Notes: generated by a model not told the origin, from the letters alone. 64,000 nucleotides of DNA from Streptomyces chartreusis NRRL 3882 (GCF_900236475.1 NZ_LT963352.1:3658001-3722000), one strand, 5' to 3'; counted from the first letter of the stretch, positions 15,475-23,213 are shown. Program-made: numbers and translations.

Positions 15475-16905
15475 TCAGCCGGTTGTCGCCGCGCCGAACC
15501 ACCGCGGCAGCCGGTCGAGCAGTTCCCGCTGGTCCTCGCCGACCCACGCCACATGGCCGTCCGGCCGCAGGAGCACCGCGGGCACGTCCAGTTCCTCGCT
15601 GACGTCGACGACGTGGTCGACCCGGTCCGCCCAGCCCGCCACCGACAGCCGGCCGGTCTGGTCGAGCAGGAGACCGCGGCCGCCGCGCATCAGCTCGTAG
15701 AGGCGACCCCGCTTCAGCGTCACGTCCCGCAGGCGCCGGCCGAGGAGTTCGTGGCCCTCGCCGAAGTCGTAGCGGACCGAGATCGCCGTGATCTTCTCGA
15801 TCAGGTAGCGGTTCACCTCCTCGAAGTCCATCAGCTCCTCGACCAGCCGGCGCACGGCCTGCGGCCCCGGCTCCGAGCTCAGCAGCTCGGTCTGCGCACG
15901 GGTGTTGTCCAGCACGGCGGCGGCCACCGGGCGCCGTTCGGCGTGGTAGCTGTCCAGCAGTCCCTCCGGTGCCCAGCCGCGCACTTCGGCGGCCAGCTTC
16001 CAGCCGAGGTTGAAGGCGTCCTGGATACCGAGGTTGAGCCCCTGCCCGCCGGTCGGCGGGTGAATGTGCGCGGCGTCGCCGGCGAGCAGCACCCGGCCGA
16101 CGCGGTAGCGCTCCGCCAGCCGGGTGGCGTCGCCGAAACGGGACAGCCAGCGCGGCGAGTGCACGCCGAAGTCGGTGCCGGCGAAGTGCCGCAGCCGCTG
16201 CTTGAACTCCTCGAGGGTGGGCGGCGCCGAACGGTCCTCGGACACCCCTTCGGCAGGCACGATGACGCGGTACCTCCCCTCCGCGAGGGGCATGGTGCCG
16301 AACCGCCACTGCGTCTTGCGGACCTCGGCCACCGCTGCCGCCATCTCCTCCGGCGGCACGCCCACCTCCATCTCGCCCAGCAGCGTCTCGATCCTGGCGG
16401 GCTCGCCGGGGAAGCCCACGCCGAGCTGTTTGCGCACGGTGCTGCGGCCGCCGTCGCAGGCCACGAGGTAGCGCGAGCGCAGCCGTGTGCCGTCGGCCAG
16501 CTCCGCCGTCACACCGTCGTCGTCCTGACTCAGCCCCACCAGCTCGCAGCCGCGCCGGATCTCGGCGCCGAGGCCGGCGGCGTGCTCGGTCAGCAGGCGC
16601 TCGGTGACGCTCTGCGGGATGCCGAGCACGTACGCATGCGCGGTGTCCATCCGGGCGGGCCACGTCTTGCCCATGCCGGCGAAGAACCCGCCCGTCTCGT
16701 GCTTCCGACCGAGCGAAAGGAACCGCTCCAGCAATCCGCGCTGGTCCATCAGCTCGATGCTGCGCACATGGAGGCCGAGCGCGCGGGACTGCCCGGTCGG
16801 TTCGGCCAGCTTCTCCAGCACGACCACGTGCATGCCGCGCAGCCGCAGTTCGCCGGCCAGCATCATCCCGGTCGGTCCCCCGCCGACCACGATCACGTCC
16901 ACCAT
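15475..16905 (-). CDS. rox: Rifampicin monooxygenase-type flavoprotein (Rox-like)
   Basis: FAD-dependent class A aromatic hydroxylase, 476 aa. The N-terminus MVDVIVVGGGPTGMMLAGEL is the dinucleotide-binding motif. LGLHVRSIELMDQRGLLERF, the DG motif ACDGGRSTVRKQLGVGFPGE and GRVLLAGDAAHIHPPTGGQG (GD motif) follow in order. From memory, the N-terminus, the DTAHAYVLGIPQSVTERLL stretch and the overall length resemble rifampin monooxygenase (Rox) of Nocardia and Streptomyces, which hydroxylates and linearises rifamycins. The ATG at 16903-16905 has GGGGGC upstream. A perfect 29-bp palindrome 51 bp upstream resembles the rifamycin-associated element, which supports the assignment. Related hydroxylases of tetracyclines or polyketides are the alternative. 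Confidence 0.83.
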   Translation of the reverse strand: MVDVIVVGGGPTGMMLAGELRLRGMHVVVLEKLAEPTGQSRALGLHVRSIELMDQRGLLERFLSLGRKHETGGFFAGMGKTWPARMDTAHAYVLGIPQSVTERLLTEHAAGLGAEIRRGCELVGLSQDDDGVTAELADGTRLRSRYLVACDGGRSTVRKQLGVGFPGEPARIETLLGEMEVGVPPEEMAAAVAEVRKTQWRFGTMPLAEGRYRVIVPAEGVSEDRSAPPTLEEFKQRLRHFAGTDFGVHSPRWLSRFGDATRLAERYRVGRVLLAGDAAHIHPPTGGQGLNLGIQDAFNLGWKLAAEVRGWAPEGLLDSYHAERRPVAAAVLDNTRAQTELLSSEPGPQAVRRLVEELMDFEEVNRYLIEKITAISVRYDFGEGHELLGRRLRDVTLKRGRLYELMRGGRGLLLDQTGRLSVAGWADRVDHVVDVSEELDVPAVLLRPDGHVAWVGEDQRELLDRLPRWFGAATTG

Positions 16906-16950
16906 CACAGCCCCCAATTTCCCCGGTTTCGGCTTCGGCCGGTGATTCTG
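16906..16950 (-). promoter_or_regulatory. Putative rox promoter -10 and leader
   Basis: On the minus strand TTGCGG inside the palindrome (16970-16975) is followed after 19 bp by CAGAAT (16945-16950), a possible weak -35/-10 pair. It would give a leader of about 30 nt. The spacing is long, so this is tentative. Confidence 0.35.
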
Positions 16951-16956
16951 CGCGAT

Positions 16957-16985
16957 GAGGGGGGCCTTGCCGCAAGGCCCCCCTC
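16957..16985. promoter_or_regulatory. 29-bp perfect palindrome resembling the rifamycin-associated element (RAE)
   Basis: Arms GAGGGGGGCCTTGC and GCAAGGCCCCCCTC around a single central base. On the rox strand the core reads CTTGCGGCAAGG. This resembles the RAE inverted repeat described upstream of rifamycin-inactivating genes in actinomycetes, as I remember it. It lies 51 bp upstream of the rox start codon. Confidence 0.75.
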
Positions 16986-16995
16986 GTGCTATAAG
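16967..16995 (+). promoter_or_regulatory. Possible opposing plus-strand promoter overlapping the palindrome
   Basis: TTGCCG (16967-16972), 17 bp, TATAAG (16990-16995) is a good vegetative-type -35/-10 pair. Its -35 lies inside the palindrome. Transcription would begin near 17002, right before the hairpin at 17004. Confidence 0.5.
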
Positions 16996-17003
16996 TTGAG
17001 AGT

Positions 17004-17045
17004 GGCAAGGAGAGATGAGCTCCTTGCCTTTTCTTTTTTCTTCTC
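17004..17045 (+). terminator. Plus-strand intrinsic terminator
   Basis: GGCAAGGAG (17004-17012), a 7-nt loop and CTCCTTGCC (17020-17028) form a perfect 9-bp stem. It is followed by TTTTCTTTTTTC, an unusually long U-tract for Streptomyces. No gene on the plus strand ends just before it, so it may attenuate the opposing promoter or mark a lost gene. Confidence 0.75.
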
Positions 17046-17278
17046 ATTCGATGAGGCAGGCGTCATTCGATGACGCGCGCGGCGACCGAGAGGCCGCCCA
17101 GAGCCCGTCCGAGCAGCTGGGCCGCCCTGTTTGAGGGCCGGCCGCGACCGCACGGGACCATCGCCGGCCTGGGCGCGGTGCCGGGTGCATACCGCGCCGA
17201 TATTCTTTGCGCCGTTGCACTTAATCGTTCTTTCGGGGAAACAGAGAATTTCCCGGACTGGTTCGCATTGCGTCGGCG
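17046..17278. other. Gene-free flank between the rox promoter region and the IS element
   Basis: About 230 bp with no supported gene. TCATTCGATGA occurs twice (17044-17054 and 17063-17073). A plus frame opens at 17070 but its codons become AT-ending before the IS (GCA, ATT, CTT, GTT, CTT, AAT, TCT), unlike real genes here. The lower GC toward 17200-17250 is atypical for the window and suggests foreign or decaying DNA. Confidence 0.5.
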
Positions 17279-17284
17279 ACTAGG
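17279..17284. repeat. Left 6-bp target-site duplication of the IS481 element (ACTAGG)
   Basis: ACTAGG directly abuts the left end of the element and is repeated at 18337-18342. It matches the NCTAGN target preference known for IS481. Confidence 0.85.
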
Positions 17285-18236
17285 TGTATTGACCCGCAGG
17301 GTTGTTCACGCGGGTGATGGGTGGCTTGCCTCCGAGTGCGGTGTGGCAGCGGTGGTGGTTGTAGGTGTGCAGGAAGTCTGTCAGAGCTGCAGTCCGCTCG
17401 GTGTTGCTGGTGTAGGGCCGCAGGTAGGCCCATTCGTCGAGCAGGGTGCGGTTGAAGCGTTCGACCTTGCCGTTGGTCTGCGGCCGGTAGGCGCGGGTGA
17501 GCTTGCCGGTCGCGCCGAGGTCGGCCAGGGCCTGCTGCCAGGCGAAGCTTTTGCGGTAGGGCCAGGCGTTGTCGGTCAGGACCCGTTCGATGCGGTCGAT
17601 GCCGCAGGTGGTGAAGAAGGCTGCGGCCCGGCGGAGGAAGTCTGCGCAGGTGGCGGCCTTCTCGTCCGGATGGATCTCGCTGTAGGCGAGGCGGGAGTGG
17701 TCGTCGACGGCGGAGTGGACGTGGTCGAAGCCCATGCTGGTGCGGGTGGCGCGGCCGGCTTGTCGGCCGAGGACTTTGTGGCCGCCGCCGTCGGGGATGC
17801 GGCCGAGTTTCTTGACGTCGACGTGGATCAGCTCGCCGGGGCGGGCGTGCTCGTAGCGGCGGATGATCTGGCCGGTGGGCCGGTCCAGGAAGGCCAGGCG
17901 GTTCAGGCCGTGGCGGACCAGGACGCGGTGGACGGTCGAGGCGGGCAGGCCCAGGATCGGACCGATGCGGGCCGGGCCGAGCTTGCGGTCCTGCCGAAGA
18001 CGGCACACGCGGGCTTCGATCGCCCCTGCCGTGCGGTGCGGTGTCGTGCGCGGACGGCTGGACCGATCGTGCAGTCCTTGCTCGCCTTCAGCCCGCCAGC
18101 GGCGCATCCACTTGTGCGCGGTGACGCGGGAGATGCCCATCTCGGCGGCAACATGGGCGACAGGGCGACCGGTGCGGACACGTTCGACCAGCAGCCGCCT
18201 GCCGTGAACGGTCAGCCGGGCATTACGGTGGAACAC
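17280..18236 (-). CDS. IS481-family transposase
   Basis: A 318-aa DDE transposase. The N-terminal helix-turn-helix (RTGRPVAHVAAEMGISRVTAHKWMRRW) is followed by an arginine-rich linker (HDRSSRPRTTPHR). The rve catalytic core has Asp in IHVDVKKLGR, Asp in VLTDNAWPY and Glu in NGKVERFNRT, so all three acidic residues are present and the enzyme may be active. GTG at 18234-18236 is chosen for the GGAGG five bases upstream; a GTG at 18273-18275 would add 13 residues. The TAG stop lies wholly inside the duplicated target CTAG, so the reading frame is closed by host DNA. Confidence 0.93.
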   Translation of the reverse strand: MFHRNARLTVHGRRLLVERVRTGRPVAHVAAEMGISRVTAHKWMRRWRAEGEQGLHDRSSRPRTTPHRTAGAIEARVCRLRQDRKLGPARIGPILGLPASTVHRVLVRHGLNRLAFLDRPTGQIIRRYEHARPGELIHVDVKKLGRIPDGGGHKVLGRQAGRATRTSMGFDHVHSAVDDHSRLAYSEIHPDEKAATCADFLRRAAAFFTTCGIDRIERVLTDNAWPYRKSFAWQQALADLGATGKLTRAYRPQTNGKVERFNRTLLDEWAYLRPYTSNTERTAALTDFLHTYNHHRCHTALGGKPPITRVNNPAGQYT

Positions 18237-18336
18237 GAAGGCCTCCGTGCGGTGAAGATTCGACACCTCCACCACACACGGGGGCCTTCGCCACGATCAA
18301 GACCGGCCCCCGTTAACAACGCTCGTGATCAATACA
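17285..18336. mobile_element. IS481-family insertion sequence, complete, 1052 bp
   Basis: The ends are imperfect inverted repeats starting TGTATTGA. The left end continues CCCGCAGGGTTGTTCACG, and the complement of the right end continues TCACGAGCGTTGTTAACG, about 70% identical over 30 bp. A direct 6-bp duplication ACTAGG flanks the element. One intact transposase fills it. The perfect duplication and intact gene imply a fairly recent insertion. It landed between the rox promoter region and a degraded ABC-transporter fragment, so no intact gene is interrupted. Confidence 0.92.
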
Positions 18337-18342
18337 ACTAGG
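18337..18342. repeat. Right 6-bp target-site duplication (ACTAGG)
   Basis: Direct copy of 17279-17284, immediately beyond the right terminal repeat. Confidence 0.85.
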
Positions 18343-18426
18343 CCGTGATGCGCTCCTCACTCGTTTGGAAACTCACCCTTGCTTTTCCCATCCGGAGTTT
18401 TCTCCCGCCGCTGACCGTGCTGGCTT

Positions 18427-18612
18427 TCACACCACAGGCCGCTGCACTTCGCGGGTCGGGCTCCGCATGCCGAGGGCGGCGGCGAAGCAGCGCAGGTTCT
18501 CCGGCACCGTCAGATCCGCGTGGACCGACGGCGCTTGGGTGACGTAGCCGACGCGGGTCCTCACCTGCGGGGCCACTGCGCACCGCGCTCGTGTCGGGGC
18601 ACCGGCGAGCAT
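18427..18612 (-). pseudogene. Remnant of a drug-export ABC-transporter ATPase
   Basis: A 61-codon frame whose centre reads RTRVGYVTQAPSVHADLTVP followed by ENLRCFAAALGM. This is the Q-loop region of DrrA/NatA-like ATPases (GYVTQ, then DLTVxENL). Walker A upstream and the signature/Walker B downstream are missing. The frame starts at LAGAP and soon hits a stop (VVStop), so only about 40 recognisable residues remain. It lies between the IS and tRNA-Tyr. An originally adjacent exporter that has decayed is the simplest reading. Confidence 0.65.
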
Positions 18613-18664
18613 CGTCCTGGCCCGTGAAACACCTCACCCTGCCCGGAGGCGCCACCACATACGA

Positions 18665-18708
18665 AAGACCCCCTCTCAACTGCGGAGACGCAGTTGAGAG
18701 GGGGTCTT
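18665..18708 (-). terminator. Very strong hairpin downstream of tRNA-Tyr
   Basis: AAGACCCCCTCTCAACTGCG (18665-18684), loop GAGA, then its exact complement (18689-18708): a perfect 20-bp stem. It is 9 bp after the tRNA-Tyr 3' end and should stop minus-strand transcription. The following bases on that strand (TCGTATG) contain no U-run. Confidence 0.75.
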
Positions 18709-18716
18709 CCCCAGTG

Positions 18717-18798
18717 TGGCGGCGCCAGGATTCGAACCTGGGAAGGCTGAGCCGGCAGATTTACAGTCTGCTCCCTTTGGCCGCTCGGGCACACCGCC
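18717..18798 (-). tRNA. trnY: tRNA-Tyr (GTA), class II
   Basis: An 82-nt tRNA with a long variable arm. It starts GGCGGTGTGCCCGAG. The acceptor GGCGGTG pairs with CGCCGCC, and the discriminator is A. The anticodon loop CTGTAAA gives GTA, and the T-arm is CCAGGTTCGAATCCTGG. CCA is not encoded. Confidence 0.94.
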
Positions 18799-19020
18799 GG
18801 GGTTGCTGCCCGTCGAACCGCCTTCCGCGGCGGCGCTCCGTGGCAACGACGTAAACAATACCTGATGTGGAGGGGTGCTTCGCCACCCGATTGATCGGCG
18901 CCCGTACGGCGGGGGGTGGCTAGGCTTGTCCGGATGCGGCCCGGGACCTGAACAGGCCCGGCGGCCGCCCACGTACGCCGGTACGCACGATACGCACCCC
19001 GATACAAGGAGCCACAGGAC

Positions 19021-19509
19021 ATGGCCGACTCCAGTTTCGACATCGTCTCGAAGGTCGAGCGGCAGGAGGTCGACAACGCACTCAACCAGGCCGCCAAGGA
19101 GATCTCGCAGCGCTACGACTTCAAGGGCGTGGGTGCCTCGATCTCGTGGTCCGGCGAGAACATCCTCATGGAGGCGAACTCCGAGGACCGGGTGAAGGCG
19201 ATCCTCGACGTCTTCCAGTCCAAGCTGATCAAGCGCGGCATCTCGCTGAAGGCTCTGGACGCGGGCGAGCCCAAGCTCTCCGGCAAGGAGTACAAGATCT
19301 TCGCGTCGATCAAGGAGGGCATCTCCCAGGAGAACGCGAAGAAGGTGGCGAAGACCATCCGCGACGAGGGCCCCAAGGGCGTGAAGGCGCAGGTGCAGGG
19401 CGAGGAGCTGCGGGTCAGCTCCAAGAGCCGTGACGATCTTCAGGCCGTCATCGCGCTGCTGAAGGGCAAGGACTTCGACTTCGCCATGCAGTTCGTGAAC
19501 TACCGGTAG
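19021..19509 (+). CDS. YajQ-family nucleotide-binding protein
   Basis: A 162-aa cytoplasmic protein of the UPF0234/YajQ family, some members of which bind cyclic di-GMP or nucleic acid. MADSSFDIVSKVERQEVDNA at the start, EISQRYDFKGVGASISW, and DDLQAVIALLKGKDFDFAMQFVNYR at the end are invariant family blocks, and the length is normal. The ATG at 19021 has AGGAGCC upstream. It is monocistronic and followed by a clear terminator. Whether this actinobacterial member senses c-di-GMP is not established by sequence. Confidence 0.93.
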   Translation: MADSSFDIVSKVERQEVDNALNQAAKEISQRYDFKGVGASISWSGENILMEANSEDRVKAILDVFQSKLIKRGISLKALDAGEPKLSGKEYKIFASIKEGISQENAKKVAKTIRDEGPKGVKAQVQGEELRVSSKSRDDLQAVIALLKGKDFDFAMQFVNYR

Positions 19510-19573
19510 GTCCGGTCGGCCCCTCGGGGCTCCCGGCCCGCACGGGTGGGGTCCCGGTCCGCACGGTGACGAG

Positions 19574-19606
19574 GAAGGGTGGGCACCTGCTGGGTGCCCA
19601 CCCTTC
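19574..19606 (+). terminator. Hairpin terminator after the yajQ-like gene
   Basis: GAAGGGTGGGCACC (19574-19587), loop TGCTG and GGTGCCCACCCTTC (19593-19606) form a perfect 14-bp stem. It has no U-run. It is 64 bp beyond the stop. Confidence 0.8.
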
Positions 19607-19698
19607 TCGCCCGCTGGCTGCGGTCGATGGGTGCGGGCGGTGCGGTGTGTGCCGGCCGTGGGCGATGGGCGCGCGCCTGACGTGGGCCGCGGGCGCGG

Positions 19699-19965
19699 TC
19701 AGTCGCGGGAGTTGCCGAACAGGAGGCGGTAAGCGATCAGGAGAACGAGCGATCCGCCGATCGCCGCGGCCCAGGTCGCGCCGTCGTAGAAGTCCTTGGT
19801 GATCGGGTGGTCCATCCAGCGGGCCGATATCCAGCCGCCGATGAACGCGCCCGCGATGCCGATCAGAGTCGTGCCGATGAGTCCGCCCGGGTCACGCCCC
19901 GGCAGCAGGAACTTCGCGATGGCTCCGGCCAACAGTCCCAGGATGATCCAGCTGATGATGGTCAT
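19699..19965 (-). CDS. GlsB/YeaQ/YmgE-family small membrane protein
   Basis: An 88-aa protein with three predicted membrane helices. The conserved Gly-rich pattern ISWIILGLLAGAIAKFLLPG and GLIGTTLIGIAGAFIGGWIS is typical of the transglycosylase-associated/stress membrane-protein family. A short charged stretch (DHPITKDFYDGA) precedes helix 3 (WAAAIGGSLVLLIAYRLLFG). ATG at 19963-19965 is chosen because it begins directly at the first helix; seven residues further upstream in frame is another start. Family members have been linked to stress responses. No specific role is shown. Confidence 0.85.
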   Translation of the reverse strand: MTIISWIILGLLAGAIAKFLLPGRDPGGLIGTTLIGIAGAFIGGWISARWMDHPITKDFYDGATWAAAIGGSLVLLIAYRLLFGNSRD

Positions 19966-20158
19966 GCCGTGAACCTGCCCTTTCACGCTGTGCCCGCACT
20001 GTCCCGGCCATGTGATCTTGCTCCCGGCAGGCCGTGCTCGTGCGTCGTACGCCGGGCGTTCCGCGTGCGTCGTCCTCGCCGCGCGCGTTCACGCCGTCTT
20101 GGTGGGAAGGACGCCCTGGCCGCACCCACCGGTTGCACCGATCAGTAGGGTGCGACGC

Positions 20159-21415
20159 ATGACAGCCTCCGATCCCGGCCTGCGTCGCACTCTCGGCGTC
20201 GGGGACGCCGTCGTCATCGGACTCGGCTCGATGGTGGGAGCCGGAATCTTCGCCGCCCTCGCGCCCGCGGCACACGCGGCCGGCTCCGGACTGCTCCTCG
20301 GGCTCGCCGTCGCCGCCGTCGTCGCGTACTGCAACGCCATGTCGTCGGCGCGACTCGCCGCCCTGTATCCGGCTTCGGGCGGGACGTATGTGTACGGGCG
20401 TGAGCGGCTCGGGGAGTTCTGGGGGTATCTCGCGGGCTGGTCGTTCGTGGTCGGGAAGACGGCCTCCTGTGCGGCGATGGCGCTCACCGTGGGCACGTAC
20501 GTCTGGCCGGGGCAGGCGCACGCGGTGGCGGTCGCGGCCGTGGTGGCGCTGACCGCGGTGAACTACGGCGGTGTCCAGAAGTCCGCGTGGCTGACGCGGG
20601 TGATCGTGGCGGTGGTCCTGGCTGTCCTCGCTGCCGTGGTCGTCGGGTGTCTGGTGTCGGGCGAGGCCGATGCCGGGCGGCTGGACATCGGGGCCTCGGA
20701 CGGTGTGGGCGGTGTCCTTCAGGCGGCCGGTCTGCTGTTCTTCGCGTTCGCCGGGTACGCCCGGATCGCGACGCTCGGTGAGGAGGTACGGGACCCGGCG
20801 CGCACCATTCCGCGAGCGATCCCGCTGGCACTGGGCATCGCGCTGGTGGTGTACGCGGGCGTGGCGGTGGCTGTCCTTTCGGTGCTGGGGTCCGACGGTC
20901 TGGGGGACGCGACAGCGCCACTGGCCGACGCCGTGCGGGCCGCCGGGATGCCCTGGCTCGTGCCGGTGGTGCGGATCGGTGCGGCCGTGGCCGCGCTGGG
21001 GTCGCTGCTCGCCCTGATTCTGGGTGTCTCACGGACGACGCTGGCCATGGCCCGGGACCGGCATCTGCCGGGAGCGCTGGCGGTCGTGCATCCGCGCTTC
21101 CAGGTGCCGCACCGGGCGGAGCTCGCCGTGGGTGCGGTGGTCGCGGTCCTGGCCGCCACGGTGGACGTCCGGGGCGCGATCGGGTTCTCCTCCTTCGGGG
21201 TGCTGGCGTACTACGCCGTGGCCAACGCCTCGGCCTGGACGCTCGATTCGGCGCCGACGGCACGGGTGGTGCCGGTGGTCGGGCTGCTCGGGTGCGCGGT
21301 GCTGGCGTTCTCGCTGCCTGGTGTTTCGGTGGTCGTGGGGGCGGGCGTGCTGGTGGTGGGGGTGCTCGCGTACGGAGTGCGGCGGTGGGTGCGGGCGGGG
21401 GCCGGGAAGGGGTAG
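20159..21415 (+). CDS. APC-superfamily amino-acid permease
   Basis: A 418-aa integral membrane transporter with about 12 helices. The first helix carries the substrate-binding GLGSMVGAGIFAAL (the GxG(I/V)xxG-type unwound segment). It is followed by PASGGTYVYGRERLGEFWGY and FFAFAGYARIATLGEEVRDPARTIPRAI, both strong APC family signatures. The ATG at 20159 is preferred because a start at 20012 would add 49 residues without membrane or family character. It is divergent from the GlsB-like gene. Substrate not determinable; cationic or neutral amino acids are typical. Confidence 0.88.
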   Translation: MTASDPGLRRTLGVGDAVVIGLGSMVGAGIFAALAPAAHAAGSGLLLGLAVAAVVAYCNAMSSARLAALYPASGGTYVYGRERLGEFWGYLAGWSFVVGKTASCAAMALTVGTYVWPGQAHAVAVAAVVALTAVNYGGVQKSAWLTRVIVAVVLAVLAAVVVGCLVSGEADAGRLDIGASDGVGGVLQAAGLLFFAFAGYARIATLGEEVRDPARTIPRAIPLALGIALVVYAGVAVAVLSVLGSDGLGDATAPLADAVRAAGMPWLVPVVRIGAAVAALGSLLALILGVSRTTLAMARDRHLPGALAVVHPRFQVPHRAELAVGAVVAVLAATVDVRGAIGFSSFGVLAYYAVANASAWTLDSAPTARVVPVVGLLGCAVLAFSLPGVSVVVGAGVLVVGVLAYGVRRWVRAGAGKG

Positions 21416-21779
21416 GGCTGCCCTCTTGGCTGTGTTCGGGGGTTGCTGCCCTGCGGCCGGGGCTTCTTGGCGACGGGACTTCCGTGCGGCGGCCCGGGCC
21501 TCTGGCTGAGGTCGGGGGCTTCTCTGCGGCGGTCCCGATTCATCGGCCGCTGCTGGGGCCCGCTCGGTCGCTGTCCGTCAGGGGCACCTCACCGGGTCGT
21601 CCGCCGGCTCGGGACGTGAAGTCCAGCCGGGTCGGTGGGTGTTGTGGGCCTGGGTCGGCACTCGTGTCGGCAACTGCTCGATCGCGGTCATGGATTCATG
21701 ATGCGGACCTCCACCGACAGCCGGGCGGGCCTGTGGATAACCCCGGGGACTGTGGAAACCGAGCCGCGTTGCCCCGCCG
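21416..21779. other. Gene-free interval between permease and yccF
   Basis: 364 bp between two convergent genes. I see no open frame with correct codon bias, no tRNA and no long inverted repeat. Confidence 0.5.
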
Positions 21780-22172
21780 TCAGCGCACCGCGAACGGCTC
21801 GTTCGTCCGCACGATGTCGCGGCCCAGCGGGAGCAGCGAGACCGGAATGAGCTTGAAATTGGCGACGCCGAGCGGGATGCCGATGATCGTGACGCACAGC
21901 GCGATGCCGGTGACGATGTGGCCGAGGGCCAGCCACCAGCCCGCCAGTACCAGCCACAGCACGTTGCCGACGCAGGACGGCGCGCCCGCGTCGCGACGCT
22001 CGACCGTCGTGTACCCGAAGGGCCACAGGGCGTAGACGCCGATGCGGAAGGCCGCGATGCCGAACGGGATGCCGATGATGGTGATACAGAGGAGCAGGCC
22101 CGCGGCCATGTAGGCGAGGAACAGCCAGAAGCCGCTCAGGACGAGCCATATGACGTTCAGGATGGTCTTCAC
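21780..22172 (-). CDS. YccF-domain inner-membrane protein
   Basis: A 130-aa protein with two copies of the YccF repeat. Each has a hydrophobic helix pair followed by the motif CITIIGIPFGIAAFRI (first copy) or CVTIIGIPLGVANFKLIPVSL (second copy), with NVIWLVLSGFWL and NVLWLVLAGWWL as the repeat starts. Four membrane helices are predicted. The ATG at 22170-22172 overlaps the htpX stop by 4 bp (ATGA), so it is translationally coupled to htpX. A function in membrane quality control is only suggested by that neighbour. Confidence 0.88.
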   Translation of the reverse strand: MKTILNVIWLVLSGFWLFLAYMAAGLLLCITIIGIPFGIAAFRIGVYALWPFGYTTVERRDAGAPSCVGNVLWLVLAGWWLALGHIVTGIALCVTIIGIPLGVANFKLIPVSLLPLGRDIVRTNEPFAVR

Positions 22173-23032
22173 TGGCTCCCACCTGCCATCTTCTCGAGTC
22201 GGGAGATGCGATCCGCCATCGGCGGGTGCGTGGAGAACATCTTCGAGAGACCCTGACCGGGCCGGAACGGGTTCGCGATCATCATGTGGCTGGCGGTCTC
22301 GATGCGCGGCTCGGGCGGCAGCGGGAGCTGCTTGGTGCCGACTTCGAGCTTGCGCAGGGCGCTGGCCAGGGCGAGCGGGTCGCCGGTGAGCTGGGCGCCG
22401 GAGGCGTCCGCCTGGTACTCCCGCGAGCGGCTGATGGCCAGTTGGATGAGAGAGGCGGCCAGCGGGCCCAGGATCATGATCAGCAGCATGCCGAGCAGGC
22501 CGGGACCGTCATCGTCGTCAGAGCGCCCGATCGGGATCAGCCAGGCGAAGTTGACCAGGAACATGATCACGGAGGCCAGGGCACCGGCGACCGACGAGAT
22601 GAGGATGTCGCGGTTGTAGACATGGCTGAGCTCGTGGCCGATGACGCCACGCAGCTCGCGCTCGTCCAGGAGGCGCAGGATGCCGTCGGTGCAGCACACG
22701 GCGGCGTTGCGCGGGTTGCGGCCCGTGGCGAAGGCGTTGGGCGCCTCGGTCGGGGAGATGTACAGGCGCGGCATGGGCTGGCGGGCCTGCGTGGAGAGCT
22801 CGCGGACCATGCGGTAGAGCCCCGGGGCCTCGAACTCGCTCACCGGGCGGGCGCGCATCGCGCGCAGGGCCAGCTTGTCGCTGTTCCAGTACGCGTACGC
22901 GTTGGTGGCCAGCGCAACCAGGACGGCGATGACGAGCCCCATACGGCCGAAGAAGCTGCCGATGACGATGATGAGTGCGGACAGCCCCCCGAGAAGGACT
23001 GCTGTCCTGAGCCCGTTGTGCCGGCGGTGCAC
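22169..23032 (-). CDS. htpX: HtpX-like membrane zinc metalloprotease
   Basis: M48-family integral-membrane endopeptidase that degrades damaged or misassembled membrane proteins. The 287-aa product has two N-terminal helices (TAVLLGGLSALIIVIGSFFG and the next). The zinc motif is HELSHVYNRD near residue 140, two further helices follow, and the third ligand Glu is in SREYQADASGAQLTG. MSKMFSTHPPMADRI-type C-terminus (LSKMFSTHPPMADRISRLE) is conserved. The GTG at 23030-23032 (VHRRHNGLRTAV) matches the family start better than an ATG 75 bp upstream. It forms a two-gene unit with yccF. Confidence 0.93.
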   Translation of the reverse strand: MHRRHNGLRTAVLLGGLSALIIVIGSFFGRMGLVIAVLVALATNAYAYWNSDKLALRAMRARPVSEFEAPGLYRMVRELSTQARQPMPRLYISPTEAPNAFATGRNPRNAAVCCTDGILRLLDERELRGVIGHELSHVYNRDILISSVAGALASVIMFLVNFAWLIPIGRSDDDDGPGLLGMLLIMILGPLAASLIQLAISRSREYQADASGAQLTGDPLALASALRKLEVGTKQLPLPPEPRIETASHMMIANPFRPGQGLSKMFSTHPPMADRISRLEKMAGGSQ

Positions 23033-23213
23033 GGTACGCCCTCCAAGTGGTGCGGTAGGGGGACCCTTGCTTGCTGGTCTGCGGTGCCACTGGTGCCCTG
23101 ATGTCACGTCCAGTGGACCCTCCCGTACTGGTCAACGCCAGGCGGGAGGCACTAGTTCCCTTGTGCGCGCGGCGGCGGGTGTGGACCGTCCGGGTGAACG
23201 GCGCCGGGACGCG

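Noticed and set aside
17070..18547. Plus-strand ORF that would be restored in frame if the IS and one ACTAGG copy are removed (139 codons)
   Set aside because: Codon usage turns AT-ending before the IS, and the second half is antisense to the ABC-ATPase remnant. Continuity in frame across the junction is probably chance.
21416..21779. Short frames in the gap after the permease
   Set aside because: They lack GC-ending codon bias and start signals, and none resembles a known family.
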